A stretch of DNA of 64,000 nucleotides from Parascedosporium putredinis (Eukaryota; Ascomycota; Sordariomycetes; Microascales; Microascaceae): contig CASHTG010000011.1 in NCBI GenBank assembly GCA_949357655.1, forward strand, positions 434,001 to 498,000. Direction: 5' to 3'. Positions 11,198 to 23,078 of this stretch are shown one piece after another. Both the position numbers and the translations under genes were made by a program. Positions within the stretch are counted from its first letter, which is position 1. The number at the start of each line of letters is the position of its first letter. The notes under the pieces were generated by a model. That model ran no database searches. It was not told where the DNA came from and worked only from the letters and a program-made list of their open reading frames with translations.

Positions 11198-14100
11198 CTT
11201 GTCGCACTTTTCTTTTTAGTCCTTTTTCGATTCAATTTTCGCACGCGAAATTCTCCCGATAAACACCTAGGGCAGTGGAGTGTCGTGTGTTTCGAAGAAT
11301 CCGTAATTTGCGTATTCCCCGTCTTTCGGCGTTAAGATCTATTTGTCGGTGGTGGAGGAAAGCCACGCGCCCAGTGATGTGGAACTGGAATGGAGAGAAA
11401 GTTGGACTTCTCGTAGGCGAGGTTCTCATCGGCGTAACTGCCCCGTCGTCCTACACTGGAGGACGAGAGGAAAAGATGTACTTGGGGGATGAGGAGGGTG
11501 ATCATGAAGAGTTGGGGTTCCCCCGGTTTTAATGGTTGAGACTCGGCCGCCAAGTGGTGCTGACCACGGGTGGACACCGCAGAAGCAGGGCGCCGAAAAG
11601 AGGGCGGATCGGCGGCAAGGACGCACAAAGAAGCAACCCTCAGCTTCAGTTGAGGCTCGCGATGTATTGTATTACTGTACAAGCGAGCAATGAGCAGGGC
11701 CAGAAAAACGGAAGCAAAGTGAAGTGGAGGGAGGGAGGGAGAGGAAACAAAGCCTCCGCGGGGATAAGAGAAGGGTTTTGTGACAAATCGGCAATGCGAC
11801 ACGACGCTTTGAGCTTAAAATTGACGGGGGCTGCTTACGACAGCTGAAAAAAGGGGACCTGGTGGTGAAGGAGGAAACAGGACAAGGTGAGGAAATGCGA
11901 GAGCGACAGGGTCAGCGCCCAGCGACGTGGAGACATGGAGACATCCATGGAGGGGAGAAGAAAAACGCCCCGAGGGAAGTCTAAAGGTTACCAGCTCCTC
12001 GGATTTTCTGCGAGGAGGCCAATCCGAGCTCTTCAAGGCCCTCCTCCACACACTCCTTGTATCCCCGGCTGGGCCGTGAGAAACAAAGGGGAAAGAGCTT
12101 TGTCACACTACGTTCCTTGTACATACGTCGACGTAGTTGTATGTCTTGCCCGCTATAATAGTGGAAAATCTTTTTCATGCATCAAAGGTCGAGGTACGAG
12201 AGGTCAAGAGGCAGAGCGACTGTCCAATCCAAGCAGAAAAAGCACGCCTGAGCCGGACCGCGGGATCGGGGAGCCAGGGATGACCTGTGCTGGGCATGTA
12301 TTGAATTGGGAGAAGCTGGGGTGTGGCGAGAGAGGAGCCTTCAATGTTGCGTACACTACACATACGTACACTGCTGTTGTCGCACTCTTTAGCGCGGACA
12401 CTAGCGTAGAATGGAGGAAAGGGCCGTTGTGGTAATTGCGATTGGCAAGGGTGGGGAAACGAGGACGGGCAGAAGAGGGAGAAGGAGAAGATCAAATCAC
12501 GGCAAAGAATAATCACTTCGCTTCGTATGCAGTACATGTATGAACCAAGCTCACTCTGCTGGAACTTGGACATTAAAGACGGCGCGCCAAGTTGACCGAA
12601 CCCAATTTTGGGAAGTGGCTTCGTCAACCCAACGAGTCTCCCGAGCAGCAAACCACACTGTTCCATACCTGGCCAAGTGCTTAATACTCGTACTTTCTGT
12701 CCTGTCCAGCTCGCTGGCGGTGGATGCGAGGTGATGCAGCCTTTCGGGAGTTTCGCTAGCGGGCGCGAACTAAACAAGGTCCCGAAGTCTATCCTGCTAG
12801 GGACGAAGGGGCGAACAGGCCGAGCCAGCCAAATGAACGCAGGACAGAAACAGGACAAGCCTCAAGGTTTGAATGTCGGCTGGAATAATCAGACAATGCT
12901 CTCATTCATCCTCGCAGGGAGAATTTAACTGTGATGGATGTGGCGTTTTCATTCTTTGTTCAAATCGGGTTTGTTTTACAAGGGGACCTCTCCTCCATCA
13001 ATCTTGGAGATCGCCCTGGCCCAACCGGGCGAACGCAATGTCTGGGGACAAGGCAGCTTGGAACAAATGGTCCCCCATGTCGAGCAAGGTAGCGTAGGGT
13101 TTTTTTTCGTTTTCTTTTTGCCAGCCAGTCTGCTCGAGGATGTTGGAAATACAATCGTGATCAAGCTGTCCAAGACTTGTATTGCCGAATGCGAGTCCAG
13201 TCTGCTACCCCAGCAGCTCTGTCAAGTGATGTTGGGTGCGGTTCGGATAGCCAACCGAGATTTCGACCTGTTGGAGGGGGACATTTGCGTCGCCTTCTTG
13301 GCTGCCCCCTTTCCTCATCATCTTTTTCGGCTTTATTCCACCGCCGAGTGACGAAAGAAAATTCAAGCAGTAATACAGCTAATCTCATTCTTCCTGCCGT
13401 TGTTTTTTTCCTCCTTTCAATTCTTATGGCTTACCTTTGCCCCTCAAGATTTCTCGGGATCTCCCTTGGATTGCGATTCTCCCGCTCGGAATCCGGGTTC
13501 AAGGGTCTCCGTTCTCTTTTTGATATTCGGTTAACTCGACTTGTCTTCAAGCCGAGCCCGAGGGTCGTCACTGCTCGAGCAGGCCTGCAATTGCAGTCGC
13601 AGGAGCCCTGATCAGGGTGACAAGCGATGGTGACAGTGACATGGGAAGCTCTTCCGCTTTTGGTGGCCAGTGCAGGAGCGAGACAAGGAAAGGAGCGAGA
13701 TCCCGGTCGCCGGGGACGGCATGCCCTGGCTTCCGAACCCCCATTTATGGGACAGGCGGTCCAGTCGCGTGAGAGGAGGAGGAGGGGCGGTTACACAGCA
13801 TTGGCAGAGGCAGCCAGAGATCGAGATTGCTCGAGCTCGGCTACAATCGATCAAGCGACTTTATTCATGGTATTGTTGATTGTGAGTTCCGTTCGTTGAG
13901 AACGACTGCTCATCGGTTTGATGGCCAACCGGTCAGTCGTAGGCCGAGTGGCGTCGTTCCTCTTCTCGCCAGCAGCGAGATCCGTGTTGGAGTTGAGGGG
14001 GTTAGCCACCATGAGCAATAGTCGTCAATAAAGATGCAAGATGTTCACCTCCGCCTACCCCCGCCCTTCCCCCATGTCTCGAGTTGGAGGCGTCCCAATA

Positions 14101-16228
14101 TTCTGGTCGCTAGAGCTGCCGACTTGCCGGCCTTGGGAAAGGGACATCCAATCCAGCGAATCTTAACGATGCATGTGCAGTCCAATAGGGCTTTGGCTGC
14201 GTCCTTCCATCGGGGACCCCAGTCTGCCAAATCCGGGATTTTACTGAATATTTGATATGCAAGGAGAAAGGAGACAATTGCGATGCCCATCCTCTGTTTC
14301 ACTACTTTTCGTTTTCGAGTCTCCCTCGAGAAGGGCATCACTGTAGGTCTTTTGATCGACACGTCATTGTTTCCATTATCGATTAGAGGGGAACGGCAGG
14401 CCAGGAAACCGCTCGCGTACGAAAAGATGGCTCCTCAACCAACTGCCATCTCTTCAGGACCATGGTCGTCTCCGTAATCATTCTATTTTGCTTTCTTTCT
14501 GTTTATTCCCCTTTTACTGAAAGGGGGCGCCTTCAAGGCAAGCCAATGTACCCGGTTGAATGGAAAGGGGCGCCACGATAAAACGCAGACTGGCCGAAGA
14601 AGTTGTGTGGATCATGGTGGAGGAAGAGCAAATGATCCCCCGGTTGGGGATCCTTCCCCCAGACATGGAGTGATCAGCAAATCCTGCCTGGCCTTAGCGC
14701 CACGGATTTCTGAACATCGCTTTCGGGATTTCAATTCTTCGTTGCGAACACACCCTTGGATTCAAACGGCATGGTGTTAACCAATGAATCTGTTCGTATT
14801 TTCTTTTTTCTCATGTTCCCTGTGGATGCCACCTCTCTGAACAGTGCGTCGCGCCGTCACCTTCCTTGTCACAACGGCTACCCGGACGGCACGGACAGTT
14901 GAGGCGAGGTCTACAAGTATCATCTCTCATCTCAGTCAGGGGCAAAGACCGTTCGCAATTCCTGATATACCCCCGATGACGGTAATTCGAGGAGAGGCAA
15001 AGCGAGAAAGCCTCGCGTTCTCTTTTCCCGTGAGTTGGGTCCCAAACCAGACCGGTGGACGGACGCGCCAAGTCGCCGGTGAGCACATGTAAGATGTGCT
15101 AATCTCGGGGCGCCAGGCCAATGCAATCCCCGGAGCTCTTTGCATGCGGGTTTACTTGTTTGCCCTCTCTCGTCGAAAGCTTGGCCAGCCAACAGGACAA
15201 GATGCGACAGACCAAAAAAGCCCATAACCCCATTCGCTAGGGAGGCAGAAATACGTCTGCGAAAGAGCATCTGTGATGAGTCTCAGGTTTGCCGCCGCCT
15301 GAGAAAGCTTGCTTCTTTAGCGTGCCCCTAAACCCACCTTTCACCTTGTTTTAGCTAGAAGCAAAAAGCTTATCATAATAAGCCCGCACAACAACAATTT
15401 GCTCTCAGCCATGGGAACGGTTCTGAGGAACCGCGTCAGTGCGCCGAGGGATCTTTGGTGTTTGTTTGGTTCAATTAGCATTAGCCCAGCCCTACCAAAC
15501 TTTCTCCAAAGCCAATACGAGTGTTCTTTTTTATCATCGAGACTAGTTGAACGCCAGTTGCTTTCCCTCCCTTGACGGGTGTGTACCATTCCGAAGATGC
15601 CGGCCTCTACTAAGCGCGTTCACGAAAGTGTGACACCCAAGTGTATTGTTCGTGCTCCCATCCGCTCCGAACGTGCCGGGGTAGACACTTGGATATTAGA
15701 GGGGTGAAAGAAGCGGGAAACGAAGAACATATACACTGGTAGTGCGCAGGCCATCGGGGTCCCACAGTTCTTCTCATCCCCAGAATATGTTCACGGGAAT
15801 GCATTCGCCCGTTATTCGAGGTCGTAGTGGCAATATATGTATTCTCACTCGGATTCCATGTGTAAAGATTGAGTTCAGGTTTGCTGCATGGACTCTGATT
15901 TCGATTGTACAAGAAGCCGCCCAAGGGTCGCAGCTAGCCTCCACCGTAGATTAACCTTACATGGAGTTCTGATATCATGCAATCGGGGCATTACACGAGA
16001 ATAGTAGAGCTTCCATTTCATATTTCATCCCAACCTGGAACCTACATGTAGAAGTAGATATGACAAATTTTGTGGAGAATAACTTTCCATTCGTCCATCA
16101 CACTTCCGAGCTGATATGTATAAGATAGAATTTCGACATACAATTACTTGGGAGCTAGGTTGATATCCCAAAGATCGACAGATGAGTAACGGGAGTCCCC
16201 TATCCTCAAGGCTGCCGCAGTCCACGAG
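11198..16228. other. 5-kb gene-free stretch
   Basis: Only short, mutually overlapping frames are present on both strands and none shows domain motifs, consistent splice sites or a signal peptide. The longest (11887-12435, plus) has no family-like composition. It may hold regulatory DNA, long non-coding transcripts or long untranslated regions of the flanking genes. A TACATGTA octamer is at 12533-12540. Confidence 0.4.
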
Positions 16229-16705
16229 CTAGTCGTCAAGGCCAAAATTCACCTTGTCAATCTCCGCCGGCTTGCCGGCTACGATCTCCGCAGGCCATTC
16301 CTTGGCTTCTCGGTAGGCTCCCACTTCTTCTTCCAGTAGACAAATCAAGTCGGGATTCAAACACTCCCTTCCCCAGACTTGGAAGCAGTCGCAGGCGGCT
16401 TCCTGGCAGATGTTGCAGTTGCTCTTGGGCTTGCCCAAGTTAGTGCAGTATGTCGCGCAGGGGCCGAGGCATTGATCTTCGTAATCAACATGGCAGACGA
16501 GATAGTGATGAGTAAACAATGGGTTTGCGGCGAGTTCACCTGAGCCACCCATCAACGACGTGTCCTCAGGCATGGCCTCGACTGGGAGCCAGACCAAGGC
16601 GACAATGGGAAGAATCGACAAGCCCTGGTCATGGAAGGTTAGGCTCAATATGATTATGCTCTTAGTTCTTGCGTGTAAACTTACCTTCATTGTAGCAAAG
16701 ACCAT
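16229..16705 (-). CDS. small secreted cysteine-rich protein
   Basis: Two exons, 16705-16685 and 16624-16229, are separated by a 60-nt intron with GTAAGT donor and CCTAACC branch point. The product starts MVFATMKGLSILPIVALVWL, a good signal peptide probably cut after PVEA, followed by about 115 mature residues. Ten cysteines cluster in the middle in the order VCHVDYEDQC, GPCATYC, NCNIC, ACDCF, REC and IC; the tail is acidic. An in-frame ATG at 16738 would spoil the signal peptide, so I chose 16705. The gene stands alone in gene-poor DNA, as effector-like genes often do. I do not recognise the family. Function is unknown; a secreted effector or antimicrobial protein is only an inference. Confidence 0.7.
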   Translation of the reverse strand: MVFATMKVSLHARTKSIIILSLTFHDQGLSILPIVALVWLPVEAMPEDTSLMGGSGELAANPLFTHHYLVCHVDYEDQCLGPCATYCTNLGKPKSNCNICQEAACDCFQVWGRECLNPDLICLLEEEVGAYREAKEWPAEIVAGKPAEIDKVNFGLDD

Positions 16706-17670
16706 AGTGTTAATGGCTGCCTCGAGAAATACTTCCAAGCGTACTGGACTGGGAAACTGGCGGCGTCGAAAGAGCGTAGTCTCAAGCTACTATCGGGCTG
16801 GCGCCTTTACTTCAAATATCCTTAGCTGAAGAGGGAGCATGAGGGATTTTAATAGAATTGTGTCAGTGGACCTTCTGGCTACTCCATCCAGACACCCGCG
16901 CTCACAACGACGTGGGGGCCCAAACACAACCCAGATTTAGAGGTTGCGGTTTCCTGGAAGGCCAGGGTCAAGTGGGAATGCTACCTTGACCACATAGGGT
17001 ATACCAACGCTTGATGCTGGTTGAAACCAACCAACCGATATGATGCTTATCATCCCGAACGCTATTGACGATCTATGTGGAACGAACTTACGTAGCGGCC
17101 CTTCTCTGACCAACGGTGCGAGCTACAGTTGAAGTACCATGAAGACGATAGCCAACACCGCTAGGCTTCGACAGCAGGTCGCCGATGTTTGAGGCGAGAC
17201 GCGGCAATCTATTGCTATCACGGCTTTTGTTGGTGGCGTAGCCCTTCGCAGTCCCTCGGCTCAAGACGGGACTCGCCAGTCCGTGTTGAAACCGCGGGGC
17301 CCGGAACTGAACAGCCGCCTCTAGAGATAGTGTTGGTCAAATGTCCAATCAAGCAAACTAATCTAACCTCTTCCCTAACATTTGTTGGCGGTCTGTGTGG
17401 CACGGATATAGCCTTCTTATAGATTGCACGTTTTCCATTCGATTTTCCAGCTCTCAGGTAGCTAATTAGCCGATTCAAACCTCCTACCTGCATGCCGGCG
17501 GCAGCTACGTCTCGGGGATAAAGCGCCTCCTCTTGCGTATATAAAACGGCAAGACCTCGTCTTTCGATCAACCTCCCAGCCGCTCACGATTACCAACTAC
17601 AACCAACGCCAACCAAAAAACCCGCCCCATTGCCCCTTTGCAAGACTGGAGACTACATCGCCTCGAAGGA
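16706..17670. other. intergenic, about 960 nt
   Basis: The region separates two divergent small genes, so it should contain both promoters. The only clear element is the TATA box at 17538-17546 listed separately. Confidence 0.4.
17538..17546 (+). promoter_or_regulatory. TATA box upstream of small gene at 17671
   Basis: TATATAAAA lies 125-133 nt before the ATG and is followed by a pyrimidine- and CAAC-rich leader, the usual layout of a fungal core promoter. Confidence 0.5.
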
Positions 17671-18113
17671 ATGACGTCCGCACCCTCTTGTCCCCTCCTT
17701 CCCCGCTACCTCGGCACCCCGACGAGTTTCATGGAACAAGGTGGCATCCTGATCTAGACTGTCCGGTCGTCGACGGGAAATACGTAGATCCGAAAACGGG
17801 CGAGATCTGTGAGGCTCCAGTGTGCGGCCGCTCTGGCCCGCCATCCGTCGATATCGTGATCATGAATCTCGAGATCGGGACGCTGCGTTACCTTGTTCGC
17901 GCTCAACGTCCGCTGCCTCACCGTACATACCTCTGCCATCTAATGCGGGTTATAGAGGCACGCAATATCGATATCGATTCTCTGACGGCCACCCCGTATA
18001 CCATACGACTCATCCTGCGACATGAGTTCAGTTCTATACACCAGTGGATGGAACTGGCTGGGGAGTTGGTGAATGGATGGCGCCCGGCAAAAGAGGAGCA
18101 GGTGGAAAGTTAA
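17671..18113 (+). CDS. hypothetical protein, about 147 residues
   Basis: The ATG at 17671 opens MTSAP and then needs one extra C in the CCC run near 17683 to continue as LSPPSPLPRHPDEFHGTRWH, GKYVDPKTGEICEAPVCG and on to the stop at 18113. The C-terminal part (RTYLCHLMRVIEARNIDIDS, then a Trp-rich end) looks helical. A TATA box and leader upstream support expression. I recognise no domain, signal peptide or membrane segment. Without the repair the frame has only a TTG near 17688. It may be a lineage-restricted gene. Confidence 0.45.
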
Positions 18114-18195
18114 CTCTTCTGTGAGAAACGCGGTTAAATTCTCTTAGAATATTAGAGCTCCTTATGCGTTTTCCAGGTCGCGATCCGCTTTGATC

Positions 18196-18237
18196 CTCTA
18201 CCTCCGGGGCAATATTCTCTACCTCCGGAGCAATATT
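18196..18237. repeat. 21-nt tandem duplication
   Basis: CTCTACCTCCGGGGCAATATT is followed directly by a second copy differing only by G to A at one position. The core CTACCTCC also recurs inverted as GGAGGTAG near 18263-18270, so the area could form a hairpin or hold a repeated factor-binding site. Confidence 0.6.
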
Positions 18238-20253
18238 TGTGATTTGTTCTCTCGTTCGCGCAGGAGGTAGAACGTAGGTACGGCATGGAAACTAGCCGGA
18301 TATATATATCGTATTAAGACCTCCTACGATGGCTGCCGCGAGCATTTCCCTTTTATATCCCCGCCACAATGTATCGTACAGGCCAGAAATGTGTTGCTAG
18401 TGACCTTCACTAGTCCAGATAATACTAGTTGGAACATAATGCTAAGAAGGAAGGTGCCGAAGGGGGCGATATTAGTCATGGAACCACCGAGGAAACAATT
18501 AGAATAGGTATGGGGAGATGCTAACGCGCGCTTTGCGTTCCAATTGGGTATATACTGGTGAAAGGTCTCTCTCTATATATCCACCCACGACTCCTCTCAA
18601 GGAGATTGTGTTGCCGCGGTTGGCGGGTAGTTGTAGAGTGGGCCATCGGTCCGACTTCGTCTCCGGGCGGGAGTCTTCTTTGCAAACTTCTGAGTCTCTA
18701 CAGGGACTCCAGGAGCGGGCGGTAGTATCATTTTCGCGTTTTGAAGACGCCAACAACATGTGGAACAATATTTCGGAATCAGACGTTATGGCTGGTTGGT
18801 GCGGCAGGTCCAGCATTGATAATGCAGGTACATCAAGCGCGTTGGTTGCGGATAAAGAGAAGGAGCGAGGCGTGCCGCCTGGTAAATAGGTGAACCAATA
18901 AACACCGCGGACTGAGCCACTATGGGTCGCTCCCTGACGTTGTCCTTCCACCTTGCTTCGACAGAGCATGTCCGAGTACCGATCCCTTTGAAGCTCCCCA
19001 TTACAACCAACAGGTGCCGGGCGCTATCGAGCTCGGTGGAATTTGGGTGCACGAACTCACCAAAGATTAAAAAGTGTTGGTTTTGTCAATGCTTGTTTAT
19101 TAGGCGGCATGATCCGAGGCCCCGAAGCCAACCCTTCCACTACAATTGGATGGTTGGCTGGAGGAGGTTCGTGAAGGGTCGAGGAAGGGACTTCTCGTAT
19201 TGCTCTGAAATCCCTCCCTTCTAAACTAATCCCATGCCATCTATACCTCCTCCATTGCTACTTCCTCTTCTCCCCTCCGTCCAAAATGATGGCCTCTTCC
19301 TTCGCCCTTGGCCCGATGGCCGACCCAAATGAACGCCCGCCGTGCTATTCCACCATCCAACCCTCCCCTACCTTTACCCCTCATGCAGGCAACGCGCGCC
19401 ATTCATTAGACGAAGCTATGGAATGCGCTGACACAGCTACATTTTGGCTCCCACTTGCCCGAAGGCAAAACGGAAATACTCTGTGACGGACAAATAGGCA
19501 GGCACGGTGCCCGGTTTTCGGCGAGCTGACGCAGGAATTTCTCCACGAACTGCAAGTCCTGAGCGTCATCTCTTCTCTATAGAGTTGGCTAGGGCCTTTT
19601 GGTTGTTCGATATCAGCTGGCCTCAAGACGCCTCGTGAGCCACGCATATATCGTGTCTATTATTCCCTCCCCTACATCAAGGACAGGAGACACACACTTA
19701 ACCCTTGAGTAAAACCATCACATGGCCCCTTAACAAAATAGTTCTCGTAAGCGTGATAAGCGCTTGCTACAGTCCATCCCCAGCCTCACCTCCAGTTCGT
19801 GGAACAAGAGGAATATTCATCATGCAAGGCCAGCCTCAGTGCTTCCTTGGGGAGGTTAAATAAGATCTCCGCCAATAACCTGTCGCTATACTCTTGGGAA
19901 GGCGCCACCATTCTTCTCTTCCATCGAGTATGGAACCGGCGGGGTTTGACAGGTAAGGAAAAGAATAGCTGAGGGGTGGCTCTATAGTGAGTTGGTATAA
20001 ATCTTTTGGAGATTATGTGGTTTCTGTTTACATCTACTGATGAGGAACGCGTTATCTCTAGCCTAGTTTCCATAGCTAGTGAATAAAGTCATGTCCTAGT
20101 TGTTCTTTTCCAGGAAGGTGCAAGTCAAAGTCTCCATTTCAATGGACCTCTTTCCTTTCAATGTTTTGATCTTGGAGCTGGAGCAAGGTGTGGCCGCTCG
20201 CTCCTGCCATGTAAGGGATGGCTATGATATGAATCACTTACCGTTGACACAGA

Positions 20254-20261
20254 TATAAATA
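20254..20261 (+). promoter_or_regulatory. TATA box of secreted-protein gene at 20404
   Basis: TATAAATA lies about 145 nt before the ATG and is followed by a pyrimidine-rich stretch (CCCCTTTTCCCTC), a common fungal start-site context. Confidence 0.5.
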
Positions 20262-20403
20262 CCACCTACTGGCCCCTTTTCCCTCATCTAGAGAATGTGT
20301 TTTATCTTCTCACACTCACATTCTATTTCGTGTGCTCTACACCTTTCCCTGAAGAGGACATCCAGCTAAAAGAAAACGAATCAATCCCTCAAAATCTGTC
20401 AAG

Positions 20404-21107
20404 ATGCATCTTCGTCTTGGCTCAGCTCTTCTCGGGCTTCTAGCCCTCACACACCAGGTATACCCCAATCTCCCCAATTCCCTTTAATTTCGAGACAACT
20501 CAGATCACGAGATCCTCGCCGCTAACCACTTCCCTCAGACGCGAGGAGCCGTAGCATCCGAGCCCGGCACAGTCGAGACCGTCATAGTCGAGACCGGTAC
20601 AGTCGAGACCGGCACAGTCCTTGCCGATCCTCTGCCCACCGCCAACGTCACCGACACCGACGATCTGAGCGACTTCCCATCGTGCCGGCCGAATGGCGCG
20701 GCCAGTTTGGCAAAAACGGCGAGGAGATGACCTTGTTCGGCACCATCGAGGAAGTCGTCAAGGAAGTCGCGAGCATTAATCCCGACTACGTGTGGGCCGA
20801 GCAGGACCCGAACACCGCGCACACCGCCGGCCTCGAGGAGGACGACGCCTGGCTCGAGCGCAAGGTGAGCAAGTTGGACTGCTCCGCCATCGGGACCAGG
20901 GCCCTGCGGAACCCCATCAAGATGGGCATCCACTACCTGTACACCAAGCCCAAAGACACGTGCCGTCTCGAGGCCAGGTCGTGCACCCGCGTGAGCTGCT
21001 CGTGGGACTCGGCCATTTACGTCTGCTTTGATCCCAACAAAGACTCGCCCAAGGTGTACGAGTTGCCCTGGTGGTACGTGGCCGACTACGCTAAGGGCCT
21101 CTTTTGA
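20404..21107 (+). CDS. secreted protein with TVETGTV repeats and RVSCSWDSAIYVC motif
   Basis: Exon 1 (20404-20457) encodes the signal peptide MHLRLGSALLGLLALTHQ. An 81-nt intron ends at 20538. The mature protein starts with a repeated stretch (TVETVIVETGTVETGTV) followed by an N-glycosylation site in TANVTDTD. One C is missing near 20677 (TTCCCATCG), after which the frame continues VPAEWRGQFGKNGEEM, a helix TIEEVVKEV, and a C-terminal part with five cysteines including CTRVSCSWDSAIYVC and ending WYVADYAKGLF. The second half resembles uncharacterised fungal secreted proteins that share a CSxxSAIxxC pattern, but I cannot name a function. A TATA box precedes it. Confidence 0.65.
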
Positions 21108-21563
21108 AGTGGTGCGCCAACGAGTCGCCTCCCAAACAGATTACTGGCAGGGTATGGGACCCTCTGGGCCTTGTCGTCTTCATTCGAGGCGATAGGTGTT
21201 AAGGGGCTAGTAGTGGAAGTGGGCAATCTCTGGCTGCCGTACCTTTCTCTCGCCATCAGATGAAAGGAGAGTACATGTAGGCGTGGTAGCCTCTAACCGC
21301 AGGCCAACTCACAACTAGACTGGCAGGTTGGGGATCTCGTATATCCTCATCAAGATCAACTTTTAGAGCTCGATCTTGCAGTCTACCTCAATGAAATCCG
21401 GTTGAACCTACATTATCCTGATAAACGTGCATGTCCTCCCTTGTCGCACTGTTATTTTCCGTCGAAAGTGCTAGAACCATTTCGTGCATGTATTTGAACG
21501 TATACATCCATAGATGGGATGGAATACCAAGAATACAGACTAAGCCTAGTATCCGGCTCAAGA
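21108..21563. other. intergenic between convergent genes
   Basis: 456 nt of presumed 3' flanks. A TACATGTA octamer is at 21272-21279. No coding signal is seen. Confidence 0.4.
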
Positions 21564-21871
21564 TTATCCCCGGAAAACCTGGGTGACGATTCCATCCCCA
21601 TCTACCACCAGGCTAATGCGGTCGTCCATATTCTCCATCGGTATCTCGTCATCTGTTTCAATGACCCTGGTTCCCTTGGGCAGCTGCTCCTCGAAATCAT
21701 CTGGGCCGAGAGTCAGTAGAACTAGAAGCGGTTGGAACCGGCGGATTGACTTGCGTTCTCGTCAGACGTGTCGTTTGTCAGCTTCTTCCCCACAATGAAG
21801 TCCTCCCAGTCCTGAAGCTGGCGGTCAGCGGCCGCCATGTGGCCGGGATCGTCGATGGGTAGCTCCTGCAT
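21564..21871 (-). CDS. small acidic hypothetical protein
   Basis: The ATG at 21871 has a good context and reads MQELPIDDPGHMAAADRQLQ then DWEDFIVGKKLTNDTSDEN. Downstream a second exon reads EQLPKGTRVIETDDEIPMEN and ends VVDGDGIVTQVFRG at 21564. Between them lies a spacer of about 60 nt whose only in-phase splice I can find uses a GC donor (GCAAGT) and an AG within TTTCGAG; a GT-AG version would need one missing base. The product would be roughly 77 residues, strongly acidic, without signal peptide or membrane segment. No family recognised. Confidence 0.4.
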
Positions 21872-23078
21872 TTTGGCTTTGACTTGGGCGTGCAGTACTT
21901 GTTTTTGGAAGGTACGATGTTCCAGTAAGGTGTGGCCTAAGTTGGCGATAAGGGTTGATGGGGTAGTCGTTGAAATATGGAGAAGAGGTAACGGAAGAAC
22001 CAGATTCGAGCAAAATCTCCTCCGCGAGTCAAATTCCGTGATATATATAAGAGCCCTCGTGGTTCGGGATGCACCTCATTTGAGGCAAAGTGGCTGAAAT
22101 AAGGTTCCATCGTGACCCTTCCAATACCACACGTGGTAATACTGCAGAGTTTCCCCTGCGTCTCAGTCGCGTAACTACAGTGTGTAATTAGCCCGGGTGT
22201 GTCCCTTGGCATACAATACTTTTGCCATGGGAAGGTCACATATAAAGGAACAACATCGAGCAGCACGAACACAAGCCGCTGGGTAGAAAAATGCACCGTC
22301 CCCGACTCTAGTATAGAAAAAGTCTACGCCCTGAAGACCATCTGCGGACACCCGCGATGAAGTATCCTGTCGCATCCTCCAATGGTGCGCGGACATCGGC
22401 ATTTATCCCTGGTGGCTCACAGTAAGCCGGAAAAGGGAGAGAGAGAGAATCTGCACGACATGGCGCCCAGCTACGACGGATTTTATCGGGACCACGGAAG
22501 AACTTGGGAGTCGTGATTGCCTCAACTTTTGCCGAGCCTTGTCATATGTGCTCACTTGTCTACATGTATTCCACGAGAGCCAGTAACCGAGTGCACCAAA
22601 ACACACCGATCAAGCTCAGAATCTATCGAGGCACTGGAGCAAAAAAGAATGAATCAAGGAACAACGTCCGCTTAAGCTTGTCTGCTGTAAGAATGTGATT
22701 ACCGTCTATGGGCAAATCAATAAAAGTACATGTAGGAGTCGGAACAAACTAGACCTATTAACGAAGTATGATTAATGTCTTCAAGTCCTCATTATTACCA
22801 CCAAGTGACAATTCGTTGGACTTCCGGGCACACATTTGAGTTTGCTCCCAGACAAGCCATGACGTTGAGACTAGGAAATTAACCTCATGATAATGCGCTT
22901 GAGACAAGCCACCACACGTTCTTGCCTAGCCCAACCATATATGCCTCGGGAATACCCATAATGCTTGTTTTCCTTCTTTGTCTCCAGTCTGTTCACGAAA
23001 TATGTTTAAATGGACTGGGTTTCATTCATGAATATATCTTATCCCGATTTGAATTAATTCTCTAAATATGTCACGCCC
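21872..23078. other. intergenic, 1.2 kb, divergent promoters
   Basis: It separates the small acidic gene from the nitrite reductase gene. Two TACATGTA octamers lie here (22561-22568 and 22727-22734). No supported gene. Confidence 0.4.

Larger units (their letters stand above)
18114..20403. other. intergenic, 2.3 kb, with a short tandem repeat
   Basis: No gene is supported. A 21-nt tandem duplication is at 18196-18237. A short plus frame beginning near 19286 (MMASSFALGPMADPNERPP) lacks support. The promoter of the secreted protein gene occupies the end, with TATAAATA at 20254-20261. Confidence 0.4.

Noticed and set aside
11887..12435. 182-residue plus-strand frame
   Set aside because: No domain, no splice logic, and composition like non-coding DNA; other phases have comparable frames.
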